The translations under genes and the position numbers were made by a program. 64,000 nt of DNA, taken from positions 190,899 to 254,898 of the forward strand of contig KV425552.1 of assembly GCA_001632425.1 (NCBI GenBank), in the 5' to 3' direction. The stretch is from Neolentinus lepideus HHB14362 ss-1 (Eukaryota > Basidiomycota > Agaricomycetes > Gloeophyllales > Gloeophyllaceae). Position 1 is the first letter of the stretch; every line of letters begins with the position of its first letter. The notes under the pieces were generated by a model. It saw nothing but the letters and a program-made list of their open reading frames with translations, was not told the origin of the DNA and made no database searches. Of the stretch, positions 50,264 to 60,885 are shown piece by piece.

Positions 50264-50701
50264 TCAAACCCTTCGTAATCTGGCCCAATCAACTCCCGGT
50301 CTTTTTTTCTTGCTCGCTAGCCATGTGCTTCCGTGGAATTGTTGTATAGTTGATGATGTTGCAAACAGATCGGATGGTTGCAATGATGACAGTTGTGAGT
50401 GGAGCATCTCAACTGAATGACTTGGTAGATGAAGAGGTTGTATTGGAGAAGCATGATTGGCAGTCTGGTGAAACTGTGGATGGTAATAGTGGCGAGCATA
50501 CGGATTGTAATAATATACAGGATGCAGGGCTGAAGGAGATAGAGAAGGAATAGAAGGGTAGAGTGCATAATTCTGCGGGGGGTATGTATATTGCACATAG
50601 GGAGAAACGGGGGATGAGAGTTGGGCTGGGTGATGAGGCGTTGTTGGAACAGCGAAAGGGTGCTGTGTGCTTTGATCGGTGTGTATTTGCTGATATGCCA
50701 T
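50264..50701 (-). CDS. Cargo ORF of the Mutator-like element, Pro/Tyr/His-rich protein
   Basis: Uninterrupted 145-codon ORF from a real ATG (MAYQQIHTDQSTQHPF) to a stop, wholly inside the transposon. It is rich in Pro, Tyr, Ser and His (for example YNPYARHYYHPQFHQ) and ends with a basic patch, ASKKKRPGVDWARLRRV. No DDE catalytic motif is visible, so it is not a transposase. It could be a captured host gene fragment, as in Pack-MULEs, or an accessory protein of the element. The composition is AT-richer than the flanking genes. An upstream exon cannot be excluded. Confidence 0.5.
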   Translation of the reverse strand: MAYQQIHTDQSTQHPFAVPTTPHHPAQLSSPVSPYVQYTYPPQNYALYPSIPSLSPSALHPVYYYNPYARHYYHPQFHQTANHASPIQPLHLPSHSVEMLHSQLSSLQPSDLFATSSTIQQFHGSTWLASKKKRPGVDWARLRRV

Positions 50702-50839
50702 TACGAAAGGTAGCCTCAGTTACAAGAGTTAATGTGAGAAAGTGAGAGAGCTGCAATGTGACAGGATAAAGGCGAAGGCAAGTTAGGGCGGTACAAATTT
50801 TATTAAGTCCAAACTCCTGTGCGCGCGCGTTGAAGCCAC

Positions 50840-50855
50840 TTGTAGTCGACTACAA
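50840..50855. repeat. Subterminal 16-bp palindrome
   Basis: TTGTAGTCGACTACAA, a perfect palindrome built from two facing copies of the motif found four times at the other end of the element. Confidence 0.75.
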
Positions 50856-50956
50856 ATTGTTTCTTACTAGATCTCGATTGTCAAACTCCGCAGAACTCAG
50901 CTCAACTCAGCACCATCTCAGCTCGAAAACGTAAGCGGCTACGCGGCAAAATAGAG

Positions 50957-51051
50957 TTAAGTCGCGTATACCGGATTCCCACGCCAAATCGACCAGCCTC
51001 TCTAGCGAGATTCTGCCCTCAATCTGCTACGAGAGGGTGGTCACGAGCCTA
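50957..51051 (-). repeat. Right 95-bp terminal inverted repeat
   Basis: Reverse complement of 49919-50013 without mismatch; followed directly by the 9-bp duplication. Confidence 0.95.
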
Positions 51052-51060
51052 GTAATCCCA
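51052..51060. repeat. Target-site duplication, right copy
   Basis: GTAATCCCA immediately after the right repeat, matching 49910-49918. Confidence 0.92.
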
Positions 51061-52587
51061 GTACGCTATGTCAATCACTTACCACTGAACTACTTATCAT
51101 TGACGGAATTGTATATGATTGGCATACTATGCGTGCTACCCTTACCCTTGTCCATATAAGATCTTCGCGTCGTGAACATTAATTCACTTACCCTTTCGAA
51201 TACCTAACTCCACACTACTGAAGCAAGCACCCTTCCGTCTTTTAAATAAGAGTGACAACTATCCAGTCACCGCAAGCAGGTCTCGAAGCTAGTCATGACA
51301 TACCTCTTGCCCTGCCGCCTAAGGCCTACGGAGAACCCTATCCAAGTTCAGTCAATCACCGCCAGCAGGGATTTGTATGCCATTGATAACTAGAACTCCT
51401 GAATCTGGTATCCCACACAGGTCTCGAAATACCTCTTGCCGGCCACCTACCTACAGGAAATCAAACCCTCGACTTCCTCACGCTACTTCTCGACTTACCG
51501 GCCATCGTCGATTGTGCTCCACGGGGAAGTGTGGCATTCTCATCCATATCTTCCTCAATACAGCCGAACTGGAACTCGGTGCCACCGTCTTCCGGAGTTC
51601 TGTCTACCAGCCGCTCCTAGGTCTGGAGAATGCATTCTGGATTCTCTAACTTGCAGACACTTGCCTTCTCAATTCTCGCTAAACCGGCCCAACTGCACGT
51701 GTCTCCTGCCGGCCAATTTGCGACCCAGGTGCAGCTGCGGTGTTCTTCCTCCAGACCCCGAAGGCTTAATCTATCATAGACCGGCCTTCAAATGGGTCTC
51801 CCTTGGTGTCCACATCAATCGCAGTCCGGTGGTACCGGTAAAGCCTTGTTCTCTAGTCTATGGCCGACGATCCCCCCACAAAGAGCTTCCCCGCATCTCC
51901 TTGCCATATGTCTCTATTAGCCTCGATACTCTTGCGATCTTAGCCACGATACTCTCGTGATCTGTATACACTGCGCGGCACGATCATGGTCTGTCTGTTC
52001 AACCAGTTGTCTTGCCATGTACGCTCCGGGAGCACGTGAAAGCGTCCCAGCAGAACGTCTCACAAGAGCCATATTGTCCGGGTGACATAGGATCGCTGCT
52101 GCGTTCGTGGATTACCGCGCGCTGAATCGGTGTTGCGACTGTCCACGTTCGCTTAGGCTCCAAAACTCTCACACCTTTGGCCTGCTTCCCGACAAGACAG
52201 TGCAGGACGGCCCTAAACTTCATGGGCAGCCCACTTTCGAATTTCCCAGATAGCGGAAGGTGGCAGCGGAAGGGCAATTCGAATGTCCGAAAGGCATGAT
52301 ACAGACCTATAATCTTTTCGCTGAGATTCACTGCCACCAATGGATTTCGACTTCTGATCGCTTGGACCACGGTATATGCTCGATAAATAGTCGGTTCACT
52401 CTGCACTTTTCCGATAGTTGGAGACGTTTTGCCAGCCAACAATATCGAGTGGTTGATCTCCCGCCCTTGCTATGTCAAGGATGCCACGAGGCCATGCCCT
52501 GTATATTTGACATGGACGTGGGCCAATCCATTCAGATGATACAGAATAGAGGACCGTCACCCGTATGGACAACGTCTATACAGACAC
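51061..52587. other. Stretch between transposon and F-box gene
   Basis: Two partial direct repeats occur at about 51270-51330 and 51415-51450 (shared CAGGTCTCGAA and TACCTCTTGCC). A 174-codon plus frame (51436-51960) and a 147-codon minus frame (52442-51999) have no recognised domain. Probably old repeat sequence. Confidence 0.35.
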
Positions 52588-53959
52588 TCACAACGAATGA
52601 ACCCTCGTTTCTGCTCTTGCTCTCGACACGGCGACGAGCCGTTGGAGTGCGGCAGCATCGTCTTGCGCCACGTACGGAGGAACATTGTCCTTCGAATACC
52701 CGAAACTTCCATACTTCTGCATCAGCGGTGCATCCACATCGATTACCCCTCCCACGCCCGAGCGGAAGACAATGAATCGCTTGAGGGACGGTAGGTTTTC
52801 CGCAAACCTGTCGAACATTGCCCCCCAAGTAATGCGTGGACTATGACCCATAACCCACAAGAAGCACCCATGTAAATCGAGGTGCTCCAGGGTGCTGCTA
52901 TGCCTCAGGATGAAGTCTTCCAGTCGACACTCAGACATGCTCTTCAAGCCGAGCCCGAACGAGATGTTGTGCAAGTTCAACGTCTTGAGACGAGGGAGCC
53001 ATAGGCACCTGATGCCTACTTCGATTGGCACAAAACCCTCTTCGCATCCGCCACTCTCGAGTGTCAACGATTCGAGGTTCTTCGCGCGACAAAGCATGCT
53101 GGGAACAGTGGTGTACCAGAAGTCCGCAAAGGCGTTGGAGAATAGCAGGCTCGAGCCTTTCTTCGAGCGAGAAGCTGTTGAAAGTGAGAATGTGGTGAGC
53201 TGTTCCATCACATTCGCGAAGTTCTGACTCTGATAGACGCTGTGTGGTATCGGCGTGATATTCTCCAAGACAAGAGATGTCAGCGTCAGAGGTGCCGACC
53301 GCGCGAGCACGGCAAGGAGGCGTTGCTGGAATGTGATGGGGTACGTGAATAATTCCTCGACATGCGGTACTGGCTTCATGTCGATAATCTTGCTGAATGT
53401 CAGATGGATTGACTGTAAGGAGGTAGCACGAGAAAGCCGCAAGAGTGCCGTCATGAATGCCTGGAAGAGGCTATCCGTCTCTATCAACAGCGGTGACACT
53501 AGATCTGAGTGTGAACATCGCAATAACATGAAAATAAGGACAAAAACGCTTACCGGATGTGCCAGGTCTTCGACGCCACGAGTCCTCGTCGTGATCTTCG
53601 CCTACATTGTAGTCGAAGCTGATATGCTGGATGAGCTTGCTTAGCTCTTCCGAGCTCATCGCCCTCCCAAGAGCATTGGCGTCACGCAACGTTCGTTCAA
53701 GGCAAACGGTCCTAAACGACGCTTCGCCAACTACGTTTCGCATTAACCTGCTCGTGTCTCTGACGGCCAACAGGTCTCCTAGACTCGTCAAATGTTGCAC
53801 AATCGCGAGTAGAAGCTCCACAGGAAGCTTATTGAGGACGGAAGTTGACGGTGTATCAGGAGGCACATCCATTGCTAGCAAAGACAACGATTGCGTCTTC
53901 AGCGATGGTCCATGCGCGATGTGCGGTCCTTCGCTCTCGTGCTGTGATATGATGGTCAT
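52588..53959 (-). CDS. F-box protein
   Basis: Two exons, 53959-53554 and 53504-52588, 440 aa. The F-box lies at about residues 42-85: LNKLPVELLLAIVQHLTSL, then DLLAVRDTSRLMRNVV. The C-terminal part has leucine-rich-repeat-like lines (SLQSIHLTF, LTSLVLENI, LKTLNLHNI, LEHLDLHGC), which fits a substrate-binding LRR fold. F-box proteins recruit targets to SCF ubiquitin ligases through Skp1. Agaricomycetes carry large, fast-evolving families of such genes. The target is unknown. Confidence 0.85.
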
Positions 53960-54351
53960 GATTGCGTCTATTCAATGGAGAATTTCTGTGGCTTCGTGAA
54001 GGGCGATGATGTGAGATATACTCCTGATTATCACAGCATACAGTCACTTACATATCGCTCCTCAGTCAATTACCAGCAAAGAGGCTGCTCGACAACGCGT
54101 GGCAAGTGCTTGCAAAGCTGCAGCGGTCTATTTTGACATTGGCACCAAGTAACGCCAATTATACTGCCGCATCAACATCGGTAGAACGCACAGTTTGGTC
54201 GCAGTTCTTTCCCGGCACGCCTGGTCGTACCTTCGAACGTGTTTAAATGCGTGTCAGCGCGAAGCATAAGACATGGTGGTGCTTCTCCCACGTATATCAT
54301 GATTAGGTGGAACGATTCACATACAGTTACACACTACCTGTTGGCTAGATC
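53960..54351. other. Intergenic
   Basis: Upstream of the F-box gene. No feature supported. Confidence 0.3.
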
Positions 54352-54760
54352 TCACACTCTTGGCTCGTCCTCGACCGGGTAGTAGTCCATCTTGACAGAC
54401 CACAGGCCGACGGTAATGCGCTGACACACGGACCATATCAAGGCGAGTCTGGTCGGGGCCACCATAGCACTATCGTTCTGCGGATCAGTTGTATGGTTCA
54501 AAAGATAGAAGCTAGACAAATGTTGCAGTTGACGCGTTAGGTCTCGAACAGACGGATTTGCGTACTCTCGGTTGGTTAAATCAATATCGGCAAACCTGGA
54601 CCGCTTTGAACTTAGATCAGACCAGCTTGGCCCAGATGCCCGTCCTTAGGCTGTATGCACCTGAACGTTACAAGCGCATAGCGATGTGCCAGACCCCCGA
54701 GGATGAATAACTGATACTTGATTAAGTAATACGAGAGTGGACTATGCTAGTCAGGAAGCA
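54352..54760 (-). pseudogene. Possible 3' fragment of an unknown gene
   Basis: A coding-like reading on the minus strand contains YQLFILGGLAHRYALV, then across a likely intron NPSVRDLTRQLQHLSS and LALIWSVCQRITVGLWSVK, ending at a stop at 54352-54354. Nothing convincing lies upstream before the MITE at 54989. It may be the tail of a gene whose 5' part is lost. No family recognised. Confidence 0.25.
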
Positions 54761-54988
54761 GGTGAAAGAGACGAATATTGTCTTATTGGATGATGGCCCT
54801 TATATACTGTAAGATGTGACGAGAAGTGACTTGCGAAGGTGTGGCGCACATCGACTATGACGGATATCATCGTTGTCAATGGCAAAGAGGCCAAAGGTAT
54901 GGGGATCAGCAAAGCCCGCGCGTCACGCGAAGTCTGCTTACATAAAATTGTGGCTGAAAAGGCGTCCCGCTCTAGTCCGACGTAGATA

Positions 54989-55204
54989 GTGTTGCCAGGG
55001 CTCGGCTTTTTCCGGCTAGCCATGAACGAGCCGTTTCCACTACAGGCTGTTATAAAAATCCACTCGCTTGAGTACTCTGACATTAAATGTGAAATATAAT
55101 TATACTCTCTCTCCAATATTTTGAGATTTTTATATCAAGTTTTGCACTACAGAGAGGACACGGCTTGTTTACGCTAGCCGGAAAAAGCCGAGCCGTGGCA
55201 ACAC
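54989..55204. mobile_element. TA-flanked MITE with 31-bp inverted repeats
   Basis: Ends GTGTTGCCA(G/C)GGCTCGG with the reverse complement at the right; about 31 bp with one mismatch. Flanked by TA at 54987-54988 and 55205-55206. The interior is AT-rich and non-coding. This fits a Tc1/mariner-type non-autonomous element, different in sequence from the one at 38.6 kb. Confidence 0.8.
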
Positions 55205-55478
55205 TAAAGGTAGACATATGCCTTCCAGATTTGGTAGTCCTGAGACGAAGCTGGGACATTAGGCCGAAGAGCGAGTATTAATATTTATTTAATATTCATC
55301 GCCGTACCCTATCTTGAGTTGAACTTTAGACGTCATTGGATATTCAATATTGAATATTGACTCAAAATGCCTGATCAAGCTTTGTTGTATAATCGCATTT
55401 ACATACAAGTACTATCCTAGGTCCTTGCATGCAGCGCCATCGTTAAATTCCATGACACTTGATAACTCTCTACACAGT

Positions 55479-56075
55479 TCATTCTGGAGAGGGCGAGTCA
55501 GTATCAACATACCATAGTGGATACATCAGACACCTACGTTGTTCGAACCTCCACTTCTGATTCTCGCCGTCCCACTTGTCCCAGAGCGTGACTTTCGTTC
55601 CGGGGGTGGCGTTTCCGTGGTCAGACAAGTCCCAGTTCTGGCGAGTATTGGGAATGAAGACACTATAGAGCAGCCTCTTCAGTTATGCCGGGATATATTC
55701 AGTCAGACTGGAGCTTACCGGAAGGTCGAGGGATCATCTTCATCAGGCCAGACGTCCCATTGGAAAGGCTCGTTCTGAACAACGAGTGGGGCGCCGTCCT
55801 GGGCAACGCCCTCAATGGCAATGTACTGACCAGAGCCTGCCGACCTGAATGTCCAGGCTCCGTCGCCCTGCTGCTCTATCACCCACTGGATCATAATGTA
55901 TGTATTAGCGGCCTTAGGACAGTGATAGAACTAGACGCAAACAAACTTTCTGGTTGACTCCGTCGTGGAAGTCGTAGCCGATGATAGATTTGTCGTCGCC
56001 GCCAGATAGGTCCATGACGTTCCCGGCTTTAGCGTTGACGATCTTGTATGTCGCTCCAGATTGCACTCGAGCCAT
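55479..56075 (-). CDS. R-type (ricin-B-like) beta-trefoil lectin
   Basis: Four exons: 56075-55947, 55885-55719, 55662-55538 and 55483-55479, 141 aa, the size of one beta-trefoil. It has no signal peptide. The repeats show the family pattern: AGNVMDLSGGDDKSIIGYDF, then QWVIEQQGDGAWTFRS-type (here KWVIEQQGDGAWTF), then WDLSDHGNATPGTKVTLWDK with QKWRFEQ. It resembles cytosolic mushroom lectins that bind GalNAc/Gal glycans and defend fruiting bodies against grazers. There is no enzymatic A-chain-like domain. The last coding exon is only five bases (last residue plus stop). A TATA box lies about 50 bases upstream. Sugar specificity cannot be read from sequence. Confidence 0.9.
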
Positions 56076-56122
56076 TGTGTTCAAGTTGGGTGTTCTGGGG
56101 AAGCCTCATCGAACAAGGAGGT

Positions 56123-56130
56123 CTTATATA
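56123..56130 (-). promoter_or_regulatory. TATA box of the lectin gene
   Basis: TATATAAG on the minus strand about 48 bases before the lectin ATG at 56075. Confidence 0.6.
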
Positions 56131-57347
56131 CTGGCTCGAGCAGTGACGTGTTGTGCAACATGTTTCACAGAAGGCACCCATATGCCTTTCATAGATGGTG
56201 GGGTTGCTGATCATGGGGTACGGAGAAGGTTCCGAGTGAACAATCGAAATGAAAGGGTGATCAAATAGTATACCCGGCTAGACGTGGAATGGAGCAGAAA
56301 CGATTCAGCTGCGGTCGAGACACACACGCGCTGAGTTGTTGTTCCTGGGCTTCGACTGTTGAATGTGGACACCCAAGACTCCTTAAGCTTAAGCCAGAGA
56401 GCGTGCATCTAGAGTCAAACCTTCAGATTGGTTCCGCTGTCACACATTTGACCAGGAGACAAAGAACGGGTCATTGGATACAGACAGCCGTCAGAAGCCC
56501 TGAGGGCAGTGTCGATGGAGTATGTCAAACGGCATAGCGAAGGTTGAACCCTCGCGCTGCGTGGATAACATTAGGAGATGAAGGCCGAGAAGAGGGTAAG
56601 AATATACGCGCATACTGCCCACGAGGATCCTTTAGTAATCGCTAGGCAAGCGAAGACTTCGCCGGCTGTATCGAGCGAGCTGAGGATGAACGAACTTGCA
56701 ATTGGCGTCACAAATATGTGGCTGAGTTGCGGTGTTGAGCAAGCACCGACAAACAGTCCCAGTACATGCGGCCGCCGCCGTGGGCGAAAATATTCCCTTC
56801 TGCATCCCAAATCGTAGTCTCATTGTCAGTCCGGGTGGACCATCCTGACAGGAGGGTGAAAGTGACTTACTCTTCGGTTCCGAAAGCCTCTCCTCGACGG
56901 CAATGGTGATTTTGCGGTGGCCCGGAAATGTCTTCTGTGAAGCTTTGATATATAGCTATCTTCGACCAACGCATCAAGCAAGCCACCGAGTGAAGGTCTT
57001 CGGTTAATTGCTCTCGGATGAAGAGACTTGGATATGGGATAGGGCATTCATGAGTCGAAACATATTACCTGCGATTTGCATGATCTCATCAAAATTATCT
57101 TCAGTGTTGTTCATATGTGCGCCCCCATCACCGATAGTCTATCGGAATCGAGTGAGGGTCCGATCCCATAGTAATATACAGAACGACGATACTACAGGTA
57201 ATCAATATAGCAGACAGCCCGTGCAGATGTAATACAGATTGCAGCTCATAAGTTATGCGTGAAATAGAGGTAGGAAGCAAGCTTAGATAGTCGCGATATG
57301 TGCAAACAGCAAGACAAACATCGAAAGCGAGGGCCAAGCATGCTCCC
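56131..57347. other. Intergenic region between lectin and G-alpha
   Basis: Contains the lectin promoter and G-alpha 3' end. A short minus-strand reading (about 56985-56727) gives TEDISGPPQNHHCRRGEAFG and, after a putative intron, GNIFAHGGGRMYWDCLSV. It is too short and unsupported to call a gene. Confidence 0.35.
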
Positions 57348-59442
57348 CTACAGGATGCTCATAGTTTTCAGATGAGCGCGTAAGAGACCCTCTCGAACTG
57401 CAGTGAAGTAGTGAGACGGGTAGAAAATCCAGACACGGTCTCTGCGCACCTCCAATGATGATGGCAGACGTGGTCCGTGTATCCTGTGCGATATGGGATC
57501 AATCAGGACTGGTTAGCGGATTTATTGTAATACCCACAATAACTGATGTTTCATGGACAAAGAGCGGGCGGTACTTCGCGGAGTGTCGTTTCTAGTGGCA
57601 AATCAACAATCCACGTCCGTCAAAATATGCATCGAGCAACGTACATGATATGCTCTGAATTTATCCTTGAAGACTGATTTCTGGCGTTAGCATCGTAAAA
57701 AAGCCCGATTTCTCAATTTCACTTACATTTGGTCACATTCTCAACATCATTCGGCGCATCACCGAAACTGGGTACGTATCTCTTGAGTTTTACGCCGGAA
57801 GCCAGCGTCGACCGGAGAATGTCGATCTTGTTCAGAAAAAGGACCAGCGTGACCTTGGCTAGCAGGGGATTCGAGCAAATATCCTTCCATAGGTTTAGTG
57901 TGTCTTGCTGGGGAGACCAGGAGTCAGACAGAGAAGACGGCGGTCAGCGAGAAGACACACGAGTCGGTTGACACTAGGATCCTCTTCCAAAGATTGGTTG
58001 AATACCATGGGGGCAAGAAAGATGATCGCTTGTATATCCTCAAAGTACGGGATCCACGTGTGCCGCTACAAAAAAAAGCCATGAAATCGGTATCTGATCG
58101 GGGGAGAGTCGTAGCTTGAGCCATACCTGACCGCGGCTCCCTCCTACATCATAGATATACCATTCTGTGCCGAATTTAGAGGTAGCTACAAGGCTTAAGA
58201 TCGATCTATGAGTCAGCTTGGCGATGACTTACCGCTCTGCATCACCAGGTGGTGCTCCTCGACGCCCAGAGTGCGGACTCTAGCCCGCAAAATGTCATCT
58301 AAAGCAGTCGGCTGTTAGCAGTCAATAATCTAGTTGAAGCACTTCGCTGACCGTCCGTAGGTTCGTAGTTGAATGTCGCTATTCGATCTACATCGTCAAG
58401 AAAGCTGGGAACTTTTGAGCCACCGTTAAGATAGTACAATGATAACACTCACAAACCGGGCATCTCTTCTAGCCGTACGCCATGTTTATGTAGAACGGAA
58501 TGCACGGCGCTATCCTGCCACAAACTTAGGATATCGTCTCTGCAAGCCACCAGAACCGCCGTCGGGTCTGCCTTGTGCCTACCATCGCTCGACCCAGGTC
58601 TTCCGCATTTTGATCGCGGTCTCGCTGTAGTTGGCTCCGGAGCCGCGACGTTATTTAAGATCCCCTTCCACCCGCTGCCCGCACGCACGCATATCTCCTG
58701 CATAGGCCGATTGAGCGTCTGCATTTCTGGTAGTAGCTTCCGCGTCAATTCGGACTCCATTGCAATTAACGGTGATAATCGCATGCGGGTCCTGCGATGC
58801 TCGCTCGTCAGAGGACCTGTGGACAAGGACCTAGAAGGCGATCGGGATTGCGGTCCTCCAGGAGAGACGGGGGGAGATGTCGTTGTAGCATCCCACTCAT
58901 ACTGAAGCACTTGCAGCAGCCGCGCTACTGACCTGCATTGGCGAGTTTATGATCAAATGTATAAGCACGACATAGACAGCAAGTGCACCTTATCAAGTTC
59001 AGTTGAATGACCATCTTCCATATGTGTCTCTCATCGCGGAAGTGATTGGGCGTGAAAGTCAATTGAAAGTCTGGCATACGTAGTGAGTCTTGAGCGTTGT
59101 AATACATACAATAACGTAGCTCCTACTCTTCAGTGTCGTACTCTTTCCAGATTCAGCTTGACCTAGAATACGTAACCGCTGTTAATCTTCTCAATATACA
59201 GCAGATGAGCCCGATTTACCGAGCAAGAGGATCTTGATAGCCTTCTTTCGCTTCTCGAAGGCCTTCTTCGACTCCAAGATGTTATCGTCAATCTGTCGTG
59301 AAATCCGCTGGGCTTCGCACTGCTTCTCCATCCTGATCTTTCGCTCCTCCGGACTCTCATCCCGTGGCGGCTTCAATACCGTAGAGAGAGGGTCATCGTC
59401 GTACATGGTGGGAGCCATTGACTTTGGTAACAAGACAGACAT
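57348..59442 (-). CDS. Divergent G-protein alpha subunit
   Basis: Thirteen exons: 59442-59220, 59162-59127, 59070-58989, 58932-58453, 58404-58352, 58298-58233, 58185-58127, 58065-57961, 57907-57727, 57673-57645, 57591-57538, 57483-57450 and 57397-57348, 483 aa, longer than the usual 355. The P-loop GQAESGKST (75-83) is intact, as is switch I RARVRTLG with T301. Switch II reads DVGGSRGQRHTW, so the catalytic Gln is S330. NKID (394-397) is normal; the TCAT guanine-ring motif is replaced by TSVID. The helical domain has a large insertion, about residues 115-270, rich in Pro and Ser. There is no N-terminal MGxxxS myristoylation site. C-terminus GLLRAHLKTMSIL. It would relay receptor signals at the plasma membrane; GTP hydrolysis is likely slow. 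Confidence 0.93.
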
Positions 59443-60885
59443 GGCGAAATTTCAGCTGCGGGGACAACGGGGGATACATAATATAACGCGGCCACATACA
59501 TCGACGACATCATACTGATCAGTGGTTAATCGGGTTTGAAACGAGGAATTGGTTTCACTAGCCGGAAAGTGTAGCGCCGTACAGGTTTCCGAATATGTCC
59601 GCCGTGTCCGGATCAGACGGCGCCACAGTGCCTGAGTCAGGAGCAAGCCCAAGATGACCCTCGAAAGCTACAAATTGCACTCGATAAGCTTGTACAACGC
59701 GTGGATACAGGCCAAAGATGCAGAAACACACCCGGCACGGTATATATATCAGGAGTTTTGTCGCTGCTGATAATGAGCGGCCCAGCCCAATCTCAGAGGG
59801 AAACAGCTTCAGAGAAACGTCGACGTCGGCATTTACGATTAGACCGGACAGTCTGACTGGTATACAACCTGTCATGTGAGAGCGACATACCTCGAAAGAT
59901 ATATTTCATTTGTCATCATTGACAACTGCGGAGACATCGACCCCGACACTAAGTGCCGGGCGCATCTCTGGTTTCTCCTTCTGGCTCTGCGCCGGTGCTC
60001 GAAATCAAGAAATATGGACTTACATGACCTGTTCAGTAGACGTACGTATCCACCGCGCAACGATCAGTCATACTAAACTCTGGACAGAAGCCAATCAGCC
60101 GGAAGCGCGCTAGTGATACTCCGGAACCTGTGCAGCCACTACTTGTGGCCGACTCCGTCAAGAGGCTTGTATGATAGTCGCTGCCAAGCGCTCGGCTACG
60201 AGATTTCAGCGCTCTAGTATCATATGACAGCCGCTCCGCAGCCTGAGGACGGTCCGGTGTACATGAGTATAAGTCGTCAAGTCTATTGGGTTTCGCTTAA
60301 TATCAATGATGACTGATCTTTAAGCTTCGATCGGAGAGGTACTATAAAGCTTTAAGAACGCAGATCTAGCACTAGTGGCAGCCATCTGCCACGGAACCGC
60401 GGATCAGGTAATTTAACAATTCGGAGCATCATGGATGTCTTTGTCGGTCATGTATGACAGAGATCAAACAGCCGCAAATCAGAGCACACCTTCCTAAGGA
60501 TGAAGATAATCTATAGTATCCTCCTCGTCAAGGCACCCTGAACTATGGATGAAGGAGCTGGGCCGGTGCTTGCGACTCGCGAGTCCAAGGAAAGTCCGAG
60601 ACATCAACGGCCAAGTTAGGCTGTTCTAATCTGCGACAAACGCACATTCATTAATCATTGCAAGTCAGCACCTACCAGACCGATAGAAGTGTTTTACGAG
60701 GGATCAGGCACTATCAGCACCGACGAGTAGTTGATTCACCTAGTCAATGCGATCCAGCAATATCTTCGCTCAGACTCTCATGCTAGTAAAAAGCGGTGAC
60801 ACTAGTTTCCAACTGAGCCTTCGCACGGGAACTTACAGCATTGAACATGCATTAAAAATCCCAGGGCAGTCAAGAACAACATTCA
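59443..60885. other. Intergenic, upstream of G-alpha
   Basis: Between the G-alpha start and the acetamidase stop. No gene, repeat or RNA supported. Confidence 0.4.

Larger units (their letters stand above)
49919..51051. mobile_element. Mutator-like DNA transposon, non-autonomous, recent
   Basis: Terminal inverted repeats of 95 bp (49919-50013 and 50957-51051) match at all 95 positions. The flanks are a direct 9-bp duplication GTAATCCCA at 49910-49918 and 51052-51060. Total length 1133 bp. Long inverted repeats with a 9-bp duplication are the hallmark of Mutator-like elements. No transposase is encoded, so it needs one in trans. Inside it carries a 145-codon ORF and a set of TTGTAGTC motifs near both ends. 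Perfect repeat identity implies a very recent insertion. Confidence 0.92.

Noticed and set aside
49744..50292. 182-codon minus-strand ORF crossing the left end of the Mutator-like element
   Set aside because: It reads through the terminal inverted repeat into flanking DNA, so it cannot be an ancestral gene.
51436..51960. 174-codon plus-strand ORF
   Set aside because: Pro/Ser/Cys-rich, lies in repeat-like sequence, no domain or splice context.
55479..56075. Ricin-like toxin
   Set aside because: Only a single beta-trefoil sugar-binding domain is present; there is no ribosome-inactivating or other enzymatic domain and no signal peptide.
56727..56985. Small two-exon gene with a thioesterase-like tail (HGGGRMYW)
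   Set aside because: Total of about 65 residues, splice sites ambiguous, no complete domain.
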